From Auriscalpium vulgare (lineage: Eukaryota > Basidiomycota > Agaricomycetes > Russulales > Auriscalpiaceae), in contig JAHBBC010000007.1 in NCBI GenBank assembly GCA_019915015.1, forward strand, positions 434,001-498,000: a stretch of 64,000 nucleotides of DNA. The letters are read 5' to 3'. The stretch's first letter is position 1; every line of letters starts with the position of its first letter. The position numbers were made by a program, and so were the translations under genes. The notes under the pieces are model-generated. The model was not told the DNA's origin. It saw only the letters and a program-made list of their open reading frames with translations, and made no database searches. Of the stretch, positions 12,527 through 23,573 are shown piece by piece.

Positions 12527-14173
12527 CTAAGGCAGCAGCGGCTTGTTATTGAAATATTCCTCCAAGGTTTTCGCCAGCTGCTCCGACCAAGATTCGTCCT
12601 CCATGTTGCATTTGAAAAGGTCAGAGACGAACACTGTGCGCAGCGGTGAAGCAAGCCTGCGCCTCTCCAGCAGTTCCACCAGGCCGGCACTGCTAATTTC
12701 TCCACTATCGAAGAGGTTCCAGAGTATGTCATGTTCGATAACGAAGGTCTCTAGACACGGAAAGAGGAGCCCATCATCATGTTCGAATTGCGGGTCTAAG
12801 CCCTCCCATTCGTTCAGCTCCTCGTTCGAGTAGAACAGGGCTCGGAAGAGCGCACGCTCGTTGCTACCGAGGTACTTGATGCGCGGTAACTTGCGCATTA
12901 TATTGACCCAGAATGCCTTCGGCCACAGCCTCTGGAACGCCAGGAAAGAGAACATCTCCACGTTGGCCAGGGGAAGCGCATTAAATATCATGTCTGGCAA
13001 TGCGAGCGCAGCTTCGGCGTCTTGGGTGCCAGAAAGCCAGCAAAATTCCACACGGATGTCCGGCGTACGATCCAAGAAGAAGAAGTCGATGTCCTGCACT
13101 TCGGCGGGAAGGTCGCGTGTGACTAAGAAGCGGACGAAATATTGTATCTCGACCTCGAGCATGAGATCGCGGAGTGGAGGCGCGGAGGACCCAGCGCGGG
13201 ATAAGTGGGCGAGTATGACTGGAAAGATGCGGGCATACTCTCGCCTCCGGGCGTCCTCGGAGAAGCATCGGAGATCGAGGTGAGTGGAGGGATTAATATG
13301 GAAGCGAGCCATGCACTCAGCGACCGAGGAGACGTCCCCGTCCAGCCTGAGAGTCTTGAGATGGGGAAGCTCGACGAGTAGGTTGTATGCGAGGAGCTTG
13401 AAGTTCTCTGGGAGGCATCTGGCCAAGGCCAGGTGTTCAAGAGCCGGTGTGCCCTGCAACACGTTGAAAAACTCCTGTGCGCTCGGGGGGTCTTTGGAGC
13501 CGTCTACCGTCAGATGGACGAGGGTGCGGAAAGGTTGCTGCGTCCAAGGATAGTCCCAGACATTATGTATAACGAGCCGGCGGAGGAGCGGGGCGTGTTT
13601 AGCGAAGAGATTGGGTTCGTGTGAGGAAATCCCGTAGCACTCGTATGTCTTCAAGAATGGAGCTGGGAGTTCCATCAACCATGCGTCTTGCTCGTCTGGA
13701 GCACCTGGGCCGAAAAAGATGGAACGTGCGTGCGACAGATGCAATGACGCGATGCGCACTGCAGATTTGACCTCCTCGCGCTGGAGCATTAGGTCGACGG
13801 GCGCGCCCTTGCTCCGCGCGAGTATGGTCTCCATCCACGTTGGGCCGAGCCTCGGAGAGATCTCCCACCAAAGTGTGGGCGTTTCGAGCACGATGCGCCG
13901 CCAGGAGGAGCATACGTGTGTGACGCAGATCCAACCAAGGCGTCTGACGGCGTCAAGCTCCCTCGAAGCTGTGTCGCGCGGCGGCGGCTCGAGAGTGGGG
14001 TCGTATGCGACAGACTGAGAGACGAACTTGATGATGCGGACAAAAAGCTCCAGGGGTAGGCTGAAGATTGGGCCCGTTTGTGTCACGGTCTCGTCGGGCT
14101 TGGAGCTGGGAAACAGGCCAATTGACATTCCTGGGATAGGAAGCAAGCTGCGGGGGCGTCCTTTGGATAACAT
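12527..14173 (-). CDS. F-box domain protein with LRR-like C-terminal region
   Basis: This is a predicted substrate receptor of SCF ubiquitin ligases. The F-box lies near the N-terminus: IFSLPLELFVRIIKFVSQSV, then the mushroom-type continuation LGWICVTHVCSSWRRIVLET followed by PTLWWEIS. The remaining roughly 400 residues have periodic leucine-rich segments (LRRLVIHNVWD, LVHLTVDG, LEHLALARCLPE, LKTLRLDGDVS) typical of the solenoid substrate-binding part. The coding region is one exon. I chose ATG 14173 (MLSKGRPRSLLPIPGMS). The sequence just upstream (14240 down to about 14193) looks like an intron, GTGAGC...CTAATCATGCAG, probably in the 5' leader; an alternative ATG lies inside it at 14197. F-box genes of this class are strongly amplified and variable in agaricomycetes, so the substrate cannot be inferred. 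Confidence 0.8.
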   Translation of the reverse strand: MLSKGRPRSLLPIPGMSIGLFPSSKPDETVTQTGPIFSLPLELFVRIIKFVSQSVAYDPTLEPPPRDTASRELDAVRRLGWICVTHVCSSWRRIVLETPTLWWEISPRLGPTWMETILARSKGAPVDLMLQREEVKSAVRIASLHLSHARSIFFGPGAPDEQDAWLMELPAPFLKTYECYGISSHEPNLFAKHAPLLRRLVIHNVWDYPWTQQPFRTLVHLTVDGSKDPPSAQEFFNVLQGTPALEHLALARCLPENFKLLAYNLLVELPHLKTLRLDGDVSSVAECMARFHINPSTHLDLRCFSEDARRREYARIFPVILAHLSRAGSSAPPLRDLMLEVEIQYFVRFLVTRDLPAEVQDIDFFFLDRTPDIRVEFCWLSGTQDAEAALALPDMIFNALPLANVEMFSFLAFQRLWPKAFWVNIMRKLPRIKYLGSNERALFRALFYSNEELNEWEGLDPQFEHDDGLLFPCLETFVIEHDILWNLFDSGEISSAGLVELLERRRLASPLRTVFVSDLFKCNMEDESWSEQLAKTLEEYFNNKPLLP

Positions 14174-14710
14174 CAATGCTATTCTGGTGGTCTGCATGAT
14201 TAGTTGATAAGCTCTGTTCACGGTCCATTCAATGCTCACTTGTCACTGACGGCGCCGAGCGACGATGGAAGGTTGCCTGGAGCTGGAACCAACGACTAGG
14301 ACTCAGGCCGCAGGAAGTTGCGAAGGGTGCCACGCTTTGCAGATAACGCGGACTGTCATAGACCACTCGCATTGCGAGCCAACTGGAGACTCACGTCAAT
14401 GCTAAATCCTGAGCTAGCGTCCTTGGCAGCAATTCAGATGATTATGCAGAGCGTGGTGGGCTGGAGCTGTATGCAGTGGCAGGCTCAGGCTGACCGTGTA
14501 GTGAATGAGGCATGTTGAGATGGAAGCTGTCGAAGTCATCCACAGTCAGCGCCTAACTCCTTCGCTGAGAATAGACGCCCACACGGGATCATATTGATGG
14601 GCCTACTCTAGCTACAGCGCTCTACTTCTTGAACTCAACGGGACAGCAGTACTTGTATCACCAATCAGTAACTGAAATAACAGTCATGAAGACGTCGGCT
14701 ACGAAGAAAT
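14174..14710. other. Spacer between F-box gene and DUF6535 copy 1
   Basis: This is the 5' region of the F-box gene and the 3' flank of the next gene on the same strand. No feature was recognised besides the likely 5'-leader intron at about 14193-14240. Confidence 0.5.
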
Positions 14711-16589
14711 CTAGTTCACGGGCAATTCGAAAGCAATGGCAATAGGACGGAGTGTGTCTTTAAAAATGATCAGATATGGATATGGTGTTGCAGAACTGGC
14801 GGAAACTTTGGGGCCAACAGATGAGCTTGAAGATGCGCCGGGGCCCGGGTCGCCCTTGATGTGATTCTGGATTTCTCGCCATAAATCCGCGAAGGCCTTT
14901 CGGGCAGGTTGCGAGACGCGGTCTATGTCGCGTTCCCAAGGATCTCCGCACAGAATCAATTTAAGAGTTTTGCAGACGAGACCCATGCTATCGTCGCTCG
15001 CCTGGAGATTGTGAAGCAGTGTGCCGGAGAGGAAGTCGACGAGGGTAAATAGGTATGCATCCTGCCCCTCCTGTAGCAGGAACGCGTCTTGCAGGTGCTT
15101 CGGCATACCCGTCAGCGCGACCACCGCCTTCCGCACCGTGTACGCGAGTCCTTTATGAGATGGGGTCATCGCCGACAGATCGTAGAGAAGCACAGTTGCA
15201 CCGAGCGCGGCCGTGCAATGCGCGACCACCGCCACGTCCGCATCCTTGTCCTCCTTCAACACATTGAGAGTATCCACAGCCGCATCCCCAAAGTCTTGTT
15301 CCCAGCATGTTCTGTGCTCGCGCACATACCATTCCGTTATGACCCATGTAGTTTTCATGCACACCAGTGCCCGGTGGACGCGTGACGTCTCCGACATATC
15401 CACCCCCCCAGTGCACGTCTGAAGCAAGCGTCCGATCCGCACCCCGAGTTCATCTCGCTCCAGGAGTTGGAAGATGGTGAGCTTGCCGCGGTCCTTCCGC
15501 ATGAAAGAAGGCACGCCCTCGACAAACTCCAAGAAGTCTGAGTCGTTATACATCTCTTTAAGTCGCAGCGCTACCGCTTTAGGTTCGCTGTTCTTCGCTG
15601 CCGCTGCATGGTGTTCCAGGCTTTCATCCAGACCTCCGGAAAAGTGTGTGCTGCACTTGCGCACGTAGTCCGGGAAGACATAGAGCGCTGCACGCGATGT
15701 TGGCCGGATCCACTTTGCCACGCATACGGCGCCGGAGAGAATTGCAATGAGGAGTGCCTGCGCGATGAACCACACGGGTGCGGAGAGCGGCGTCCGGTAC
15801 GGGCAGTTGCGGCGCACCATCGGCGCGACGGTGATGATGAGGTAGGCGATAGTGGAAATGGAGACGGCAACTAAGACCACAATTGCGACACTGAGATGTA
15901 CGCTCCAGAGGAAGACGACGAGGCCGCCCAAGAAGAGCAACACCGCCATGTGGAGAAGGAGCGGTATAGTGTCGACAACGGAGGACATGTGGAATGACGA
16001 AACGCCCTCGTGCAGAAACGCGCGGATCCGGGCGCGTGAATCTGGTGATGGATGTAGTTGGATTGCCTGAATATACTTGCGCGACCATTGCTGTACGAGC
16101 GTCGCGGCTAGCGCACTGCTGATGCTGAAGACGAGGCTGAGGAACCAGCAAATGTTAACTGCTACAAGGGTACCTGGCGCGTGGAAGACGACTTGGTTGG
16201 CAGGCCGGGTAGGGATGGTAGTTGCGTTGGCGGAGAGCTGCTGGTATATTTGGCTGAGGAGGAGCACGGAGGTGTCTGCGGGATCCTGGTCCAGCCTTTT
16301 GTAGCTCTCGATGAGGAATGCCGCCACTGTCGCGGAGAAGAGACCAGTCTGCCAGGGTCAATGTCAGCTGATAGTCCATCGGATAGGTGTTGATATGCAT
16401 ACAAAGACTAACGTGCCGTCCATGTCTCGTGAGAATCCTTCCGTTAGTATCTGATCGTTTTTCTCGCCCGGGGCGGAAAACATCCACAATGGCGTCGATG
16501 AGTCGCCATCATAGTGACCTACACGACGCTCGTCAAATACGCCTCCTCCCAGAAAAGTGACCGCCACAAACCTGCTGACTGTGGCTCAT
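14711..16589 (-). CDS. DUF6535-type multi-pass membrane protein, copy 1
   Basis: This is a mushroom-specific membrane protein of unknown function, placed in DUF6535 from memory of the family pattern. The start ATG 16589 (MSHSQQV) is inferred from the splice frame. A short intron then leads to HYDGDSSTPLWMFS and the family block EGFSRDMDGTLVF. A second intron (about 16352-16405) precedes TGLFSA.VAAFLIESYKRL and the hallmark LLSQIYQQLS. Hydrophobic segments follow: VAVNICWFLSLVFSISSALA, then (after LVQQWSRKY) IPLLLHMAVLLFLGGLVVFL, VAIVVLVAVSISTIAYLIIT and FIAQALLIAILSGAVCVA. The soluble C-terminal half is helical (HCTAALGATVLLYDLS) and ends FELPVN at 14711-14713. Copy 2 at 17632-19808 shares this architecture, so the pair arose by tandem duplication. 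Copy 1 lacks the basic N-terminal exon of copy 2. Confidence 0.75.
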
Positions 16590-17631
16590 TATCTCCTATC
16601 ACTTTCTTGGATGCACTACCGCGCGCTTTGGAATCTGCTCAGCACAACAGTCAGTGTGCAACTCCCTCATGCATGCTCATGCTCACGAACCCTGAGAGTC
16701 CGGGGTTCTTGAGCTCTCGATATCGTCTGAGGGCGACATTGTGGACGTGCGCAAGAGAGGGCCTGGCATCGCCTTCGTTTAGCAGTCAAGGACATGCGCG
16801 TCTGCGATGCGTGACCGAAGACAATAGCGATGCAGGCCGGGAAGACAGGACAGACGCTGGCTAGAGACATGCAGATGGGAGATAGCTGAATCGGCTATCG
16901 AATTTTGGTGACAGGATGTGCATTGCAAGCACACACTTCTGGCGCAGCAGTCCAAAAAGAACAGAGTGAAGACGGGACCTAAACAGCATTGCGCACAGAA
17001 TGCTTGACCAGCAGGCTCGCGCCATTTTTGGCAGAGGAGATTGGGTGTCTTCGGATTCAGCGCCTGATCGCACTGGAGAAGCTGCTCACGAGAAGGTCAT
17101 AGCCACCGCAGGTGCTGGGGAATGTAATCTGCGCCCGACAGGGTCTACCTGACGAAAAAAGCGCTATCGCAGGGTGGCGGAGGAAGGCAGAGGAAGGCTA
17201 GATTACAGGAAGCAAAAAAATTGACGGAGGTCCTCACCGATAGCCGGGCGATAATCCACTGTTCAACGTTCAACGTCCAGACCCAGGGGCGAAGACAGCT
17301 AGACGTCATCGGATATATGGTGTATCCCATTTCTACCTCCAGGGTCCCTCGATGCATGTCAGTAGGGGGTTTTGTGTAGGCGTGAGGCTGCGTGACTCGG
17401 GGATGGAAGCGGTGAAAGTCAGAGCCGAGTCGCGCGTGCCCAGGACAACGTACTACTAATAATCGGACAACACCTGCATACACAGCCCTTTCGTTATATT
17501 GCAGTAAGTAGTACTTCTTCTACGATAATGTCTAGAGTCGATGGTAATTACGGACGTGATGAGGGTGACTGCGCCGCCGAAGCAAGCATTTATACACGCA
17601 ATGTCGCATGCGTAAGTAATACGAGGCAAGT
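16590..17631. other. Spacer between the two DUF6535 genes
   Basis: About 1 kb between tandem paralogues on the minus strand. It carries no recognisable coding exons; the basic exon found at the start of copy 2 has no visible counterpart here. Short A and T runs (17214-17221) only. Confidence 0.5.
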
Positions 17632-19808
17632 TTAAACAGCCACCTGGTTCATGGGCAAATTCAGTCCACGGGCAATTGGACTGAGGATATCCTTGATGCG
17701 AGGGGGATAGGGTCTGCCGAAGCTGGAGGAAGATGAGGATCCTCGTCGCGGCCCAAGCGTCAGTGGGGAAGGCATCAACATATCTGGGACAATAGCTGTG
17801 CGCTCAGACGACATTGAAGGTGAGTAGCCCCCGTTGGCCTCAGGGACAGGCATCCTCCATGACCCCTCGAATCCGTCAAAAAGGTTGTCAAGTTCTCGCC
17901 ATAAACTCGCAAATGCGTCCCGTGCGGATTGCGAAGCGCGCCATGCGTTGTTTGGCGAATCGTCTGTTACCATCGCCTTGAGAGACTCGCAAACAAGCTC
18001 CATGCTGCTCTCGTTGGCGCGGCGCATGTGCGGCGACGTGCCTGCAACGAAGTCGATGAGGGTAAAGAGGTACTCATCCTGTCCCGCACCATCCCGGCGC
18101 ATGAAGGCCTCCTGCAGGTGCTTCGGCATGTTCATCAACGCGACAACTGCCTTCCGCACCGGCTCTGCGTGTGCATTTCGAGAAGGGCGCATCGTCGAGA
18201 GCTCATGCAGGAGCGCCGTCGCACCAAGTGCCGCCGTACAGTGCGCGACCACCGCGACATCCGCGTCCTTGTCCTTCTTGAGCACCTTCAACGCATCCAC
18301 TGCATCCATCCCGAAATCCAGCTCCCAACATGGCACGCGCTCGCGCACATACCACGCCGTCAAATGCCACATCGCGCTCATGCACGTCAGCGCGCGGCGC
18401 ACGCGTGCCGCCTCCGTCATCCCTGTGATCACCCGCCCCGCGCACGTCTTGAGCAGGCGTCCGATGCGCACGCCGAGCTTCGCGTCCAGGTGCAGCAGCT
18501 GGAAGATCGTCAGCACGCCGTGCTCGACGACGTGCGACTTGATGAACCCGGGCACGCCCTCGACGAATGGCTCGAGCTCCGCGTCGTCCCGCAGCGCCCG
18601 CAGTGTGTGCTTTAGCGCGATCGGGTCGATGTCCCGCGCCGCAGCGGCGTGGAACTCCAAATTCTGCTTTATCCCGCCGAAGAAGCGCTTGCGGCACCGG
18701 CGCGCGAAGTCCGGTAGCACGAAGAGGGCCATGCTGGAGGTCGGGCAGGCCCATGTTGCTGCGCGCGTGGCTGCGGTGCTGGCTGCGATGAAGAGCGCCT
18801 GCGCGACGCGCCACATGGGTGCAGAGATTGGTGTCTGGTATGGGCAATTGTGGCGCAGCATCGGCGCGACGGTGAGCAGGAGGTACGCCCCTGCGCACAC
18901 AGAGACGGCGGAGAGGACGACTATCGCGACCGTGATGTGCACATTCCAGAGGAATTCGATAAGGCCACCGAAGAAGAGGAACACGGAGATGTGCAGGAGG
19001 AGAGGGATTGTGTCGACGACGGTAGACATGCGGAATGATAGAATGCCCTCGTGCAGGTATGCACGGATGCGGGCGCGTGTGTGCGGCGACGAGCGCAGCT
19101 GCGTCGTCTGGAGATACTTGCGTGACCATTGCTGCACGAGAGTTGCGGAGAGCGCACAACTGATGCTGAATACAAGGCTGAGGAACCAGCAGACGTTGAC
19201 GGCCACGGAAGCATTGGACGCGCGGAAGTTGACTTGGTTTGCGGGAGACGGGCTGGGGAGGATGGTTGTTCCATTAGCGTTTGCAGAGAGCTGTTGGTAT
19301 ATTTGGCTGAGAAGGAGCACGGTGGCATCTGCAGGATCCTGGTTCAGCGTTTTGTAGCTCTCGATGAGGAATGCCGCGACTATTGCGGAGAAGAGACCAG
19401 TCTGATAAGGCCAATTGTCAGTTTCAAACCTATTGTTTAGACTGGAAACACATACGAAGACCAATGTGCTGTCCATGTCTCTTGAGAACCCTTCCGCCAA
19501 TATTTTGTCATATTTCTCCCCCTCCGAGATTGACAACGTCCATAGCTGTGCCGAGGTATCACCATAGTCGTCACCTAAGCCACACCACAACGCATTTGAT
19601 CATACACCCTCAGTTCAAAGTGTTCGCCACAAACCTGTCGACTGCTGCTCCTTTTTCTTCTGCTTCTCTTCCGCGGCACGGTTACGGGCCTGGGGATCTG
19701 TTTCGCGCCAGTAAGCTTGCGATTCCAACCTACTGGTGTATACCCACCTTGCGGATCTGGACTAGTTGTTGTGTCTCGGAGGCTCTCGAGATCGAACGAG
19801 GATGGCAT
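17632..19808 (-). CDS. DUF6535-type multi-pass membrane protein, copy 2
   Basis: This is a paralogue of the gene at 14711-16589 with the same order of landmarks: DDYGDTSAQLWTLS, ILAEGFSRDMDSTLVF, VAAFLIESYKTLNQDPADAT, LLSQIYQQLSANA, LVQQWSRKYLQ. Membrane helices are VNVCWFLSLVFSISCALSA, IPLLLHISVFLFFGGLIEFL and VAIVVLSAVSVCAGAYLLLT. The start ATG at 19808 (MPSSFDLESLRDTTTSPD) gives an extra N-terminal exon with a basic run (PRKRSRRKRSSSRQ) that copy 1 lacks. The intron after STLVF (19402-19455, 54 nt) contains no in-frame stop, so its retention would insert 18 residues without breaking the frame. The C-terminal tail is Ser/Pro-rich and ends LPMNQVAV. The Harbinger element begins 377 bp upstream of the start codon and may have altered its promoter. 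Function unknown. Confidence 0.75.
19402..19455 (-). other. 54-nt stop-free intron in DUF6535 copy 2
   Basis: It begins GTATGTG and ends TTATCAG on the minus strand, at the same position as the GTATGC...CAG intron of copy 1. Its length is a multiple of three and it is open in the coding frame, so spliced and retained forms both stay in frame. Confidence 0.6.
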
Positions 19809-20182
19809 AGTGGGTGTGTGGAAGAAAGAGTGGTGGGAGTCACTGCCTTTGTCTCGCAGTAGAAGCGAGGACATGAGCGCTTGCGATGCCTGGATAATGG
19901 CGATGCACCGATAGACGCTGGAGGGCCGCGAGAAGGGCACGAGGCATCGAGGCCGAAGCGTTTAATCTCCGTTAATTGGCAACATGGCAGATGCGGCGTA
20001 TGAGCCCACTTGCAGAGCGAACATTATCATCTCCCTTGATATTTGAGCCCTTCAGTGCTCAACCTTGTGATGACAAGGCAGAGGCACTCACCGCCAATCC
20101 GCCACTCCACTTTCGGCGTCCCGAGATACTAGTAGATGTGATCCTATGTCCACAACAAGCTGCTCACCAGCCTAGCTTACAC
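19809..20182. other. 5' flank of DUF6535 copy 2 up to transposon insertion
   Basis: This is presumably the promoter of the minus-strand gene. No coding feature is supported. The transposon target duplication starts at 20183. Confidence 0.5.
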
Positions 20183-20185
20183 AAT

Positions 20186-20253
20186 AGGGGAGCTCAGAGT
20201 AGACCGTTTTCGTTTCCGTTTCGTTTTCAAACGCCTTTCGTTTTCGATTCGGC
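20186..20253 (+). repeat. Left terminal inverted repeat, 68 bp
   Basis: It starts AGGGGAGCTCAGAGTAGACC and continues with reiterated CGTTTTC/CGTTTCC units, ending CGATTCGGC. It is perfectly complementary to 23506-23573. Base 20254 no longer matches. Confidence 0.95.
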
Positions 20254-20338
20254 GCCCCGGCGTGATATTACATAATGTCACTCAATCTACGCCGCTGCGC
20301 GACACCGCCGCCATTGCTTTCGAGCTCTTCCACCAGCC

Positions 20339-21662
20339 ATGGCCCGTGCTACCTACCACGATGAGATTATCGACGCATACATCACATATATGGCTATCCA
20401 GATGGCACTCATGCCTCCATCTTCAGCCACAGCTATGATGGAGCAGCTCCAACGCGATAGCTCAATCCTTCACACCATCCTATCCTCCCGCTACATCAAC
20501 CCCCGTCCTCCCGTCGTTAAAGCCGGCAATCTCCAGCTTGCATGGGAGTATGCACAGGATCCTGCCCATCACCACCGCTTTATCAACATGCTCCGTGTCT
20601 CTCCCCACGTCTTCGACACTATCCTTGGCCTCATCGAGGGTCATCCCGTATTCCAGAACAACTCGAACACCCCGCAGGAGGATATCCGAACGCAATTAGC
20701 GGTGACCCTGTACCGTATGGGTCGCTATGGCAATGGCGCATCTCTCGAGGATATCAGCCGTGCAGCGGGCTGTTCAGAGGGCGCTGTGGAGCTATACACG
20801 GAGAGATGTCAGGAGGCGCTGATGTCCTTGCATGGGATGTTTGTACGGCCGCTAACAGAGGAGGAGAAAGAGGTCGAGAAAAGGTGGATTGATGAGCAGC
20901 TTGGTTTCACGGGATCCACCTGGAGGGAGGGATGGGTGATGTACGACGGGACAATTGTTGTCCTGTACAGTCGCCCCGGCCTCGACGGTGACGCGTACTA
21001 CACAAGGAAGTGCAACTATGGGTTCAACGTCCAGGTATGCTGGATATCTTCTAATAGCTCCTGACTGACATATCTGTACACAGATTGGCAATACACCGTC
21101 GAATCTACGAATCGTTGACTATTCGCTTGGCATGACCGGTTCTGCTCATGATGCATCTGCATTTGAGCATACTGCAGCTGTCAAGCATACCGACTGGTTC
21201 TTCAGAGGTGACGAGTTTGCATGGGGTGACTCTGCGTACCCTGTCAGCTCGCGGACCATCCCAGTTCACAAGAAACCAGCGTCGTTAGACCGCTCAAATG
21301 CCTTATTCGACAAACACGTAGCTCGCCTACGCGTTCGCTCTGAACACACCATGGGTGCACTCAAGGGCCGATGGCAATCCCTTCGTGGCTTACGGCTCAA
21401 TATCCGTTACAATCGGGACCATATACGAGCGTGTCGGTGGATTTCATGTTGCATCATCTTGCACAACGCAGTGCTCGACATCGAAGGATGGGCGAGTGGG
21501 ACAAGCTTTGCGACTTGGCACTCACGTGCTCAGGAAGAGGACGATAGGGGGGAGCCAGATGATCCTATAGATGATGATATCACAGAGGATGATGATTGCG
21601 AGGCTAGGAGACGTGGCCTTGTGGCAGAAATAGTAGCCGCTCAACGAGCAGGACTTGTATAA
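20339..21662 (+). CDS. Harbinger transposase-derived DDE nuclease (HARBI1-like)
   Basis: This DDE-superfamily endonuclease cuts and joins the transposon ends. The two exons are 20339-21034 and 21084-21662, with a 49-nt GTATGC...ACACAG intron. The N-terminal half has a helix-turn-helix-like region (LAVTLYRMGRYGNGASLEDI then SRAAGCSEGAVELYTERCQE). The catalytic core shows the first Asp in MYDGTIVVLYSRPG, a FNVQIGNTPSNLRIVDYSLG strand, the second Asp in WGDSAYPV and the final Glu in VRSEHTMGALKGRWQSLRGL, followed by HNAVLDIEGW. This D-D-E spacing and the GDSAYP and ExxxGxLKxRW motifs are the Harbinger/HARBI1 pattern. An acidic C-terminal tail (EEDDRGEPDDPIDDDITEDD) ends at 21662. Both exons are free of internal stops, so the protein appears intact. 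Confidence 0.9.
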
Positions 21663-21777
21663 ATGAACAAGATTAAATCTGAGATTGTAAAGAGTAAGAG
21701 AGATATAATCAGAAAGAAGAAAGGACTGTGTAGCATTAAATGAGAGGCTGCAGTTAGAAAGGACAAAAGCAAAATGA

Positions 21778-23374
21778 TCAGACTAAGCCTCGCTCCAACT
21801 CGTCTGGAACCACAGATGATCCTCGTCCAAGATCTCTGTCCAACTGGCTCTCATCCCAGGGAGGACTATTTTCTCTCTGGCTTGTCATCTCGCTCTCGGG
21901 CTCATCATCCGGAGGTGTCGATGCGCGCGGCAGAGATGAAGGCGTCGATGCAGCGGTTGACATAGAGCCCGTGCGTGAGATGGAACGAGCGGGCGTAGCG
22001 GCGGCGACAACCAGAGGAGGATTCTGAAGGCGCGATATATTTTCACGGAGATCTTGAAGCTGCAGCTGAAGGTCATCGTCAAGTGCTTCCGACTTGCGGC
22101 GATACTCATCGTTCGTCCACAAGCCAATCTGCAGCTCACGAAAGAGGCGGTCGTGGCGATCGCGAGCGTCTTGGCGAAGACTATTCATGTCATCGCGCAG
22201 CCTGTCGACAGCTTTGCGGATGTTCTCTTCCTTTGACACCGCAAAGCTACGCCTGCCACATGAATTAGTCCACGTGCATTACCAACAACTAGTATTACTT
22301 ACTCGATGGACTCCTTCAGTATGTCTTGAATGCCGGTGCGTGACGTGGGCTTGAAGCGACCCTTCAAGCTCTCCAGCTTCTCTTCCGACAGGTGTGCGGG
22401 AGTCTTCTTCGCACTTGCTTGCGACGAGGGCGGCACGCGGTTCTCTTTGGGAGTGTGTGGCGTCTGCGGTGGCGATCCCGGGCCGGGTGCGGTCGCAGAA
22501 GAGTCTTGCGCGAGAGGCGCCGGGCCATCGTGAACGCGTAGGACGGGGTCTATGTCCTCTTCGCGCGGTTGCCGCACAGGTGGCGCGTCGTCGGGAGGCT
22601 GATAGTGCACTGTGCGGTGACCGTCCGGACCAACCCCAGTCGTGATGATGATCGGGTTTTCATTTGGGCGGGTGGCAAGGATCGCGTGAATTCGGGGGAA
22701 GACAGCGAACTCGGCCTCGATCTCCTCTGCACAGGATGTGTTAGCCTCCAGCGTGCTCATCGGAGATCACAAAATGAACTTACGCCAGATATTCTTGTGG
22801 CGTGCATCGGTATCCTCGGATGGGCCATCTGGCCCTATGTAGCAGACCAAATACTCATCTGGACCATCGTCGGCATCACCTGTGTCGACGATGGCCTCAT
22901 TCCCAGTGAGGACACCTCCACCCGTGCACTTAATGCGCCGAACCTTGGAGTGATAGGTGATGCGTAGCCTACACAAGCCTGTGAGCACGTATGAGGCATC
23001 CAATAAGGGTATGGACATACTGATTTATTTTCCCGAGCACCTTTGCTCCCAGACTGACGAAATCCGAGTCCGGAGCATCCTTCCAGAGGATGCGAGCAAG
23101 CCGCTGACCCGCTGCGACCTTACTTTCTCCGCTTTTCTTCTGGAAAGATGTCAGTAACAAAGCCCAGATGATGCGTGGGCCACCTGCATACCTCACCACG
23201 CTTGTTACCAAACATAACCTTGCGATTTTGCGGCTGTTCGAGCTCCGTGATGAGCTGCAGGAGCAGCTCATTTGGCTTCTTATTTGTGCCCCAGCTGATG
23301 TTCTCCTCACGGGATTTCTTGCCCGGAGCTGTCTCAGGCTGGTCGGAGTCCGAGCGGCCGCGTTTCCGGGGCAT
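21778..23374 (-). CDS. Companion protein of the Harbinger-like element
   Basis: This gene lies wholly inside the transposon and is convergent with the transposase. It starts MPRKRGRSDSDQPETAPGKK (basic, nuclear-localisation-like). Next come ISWGTNKKPNELLLQLITEL, VAAGQRLARILW, a VRRIKCTGGGVLTGNEAIVD segment, DEYLVCYIGPDGPSEDTDAR and the very characteristic FAVFPRIHAILATRPNENPI followed by ITTGVGPDG. A Pro/Ser-rich linker and a charged coiled coil (SKEENIRKAVDRLRDDMNSL) complete it, ending ERGLV at 21778-21780. Introns separate five coding blocks. I recall similar proteins as abundant mushroom hypotheticals. By analogy with the Myb-like second protein of PIF/Harbinger elements it may bind the TIRs or escort the transposase, but I do not see a clear Myb/SANT motif. 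Confidence 0.75.
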
Positions 23375-23505
23375 TAAGAGAGTAGGAGAGTGTAGATTAA
23401 GGAGGTATCGCGAGGGAATGAGTGTGTGAGACACGAAGACGCCGCACAACGCGAGCGTCACCTAAAGTCACACGATTGTCACACATCGGGTCACTTATGC
23501 CGCGG

Positions 23506-23573
23506 GCCGAATCGAAAACGAAAGGCGTTTGAAAACGAAACGGAAACGAAAACGGTCTACTCTGAGCTCCCCT
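23506..23573 (-). repeat. Right terminal inverted repeat, 68 bp
   Basis: This is the exact reverse complement of 20186-20253, starting GCCGAATCGAAAACGAAAGG and ending CTGAGCTCCCCT, followed by the AAT target duplication. Confidence 0.95.

Noticed and set aside
18203..19159. 318-codon second minus-strand frame over DUF6535 copy 2
   Set aside because: Arg/Ala/His-rich shadow of the real frame; no family pattern.
17834..19357. 507-codon open frame on the plus strand, antisense to DUF6535 copy 2
   Set aside because: It mirrors the coding frame of a clear membrane-protein gene on the other strand. Its Arg/Ser-rich composition is that of a GC-rich antisense shadow, with no domain.
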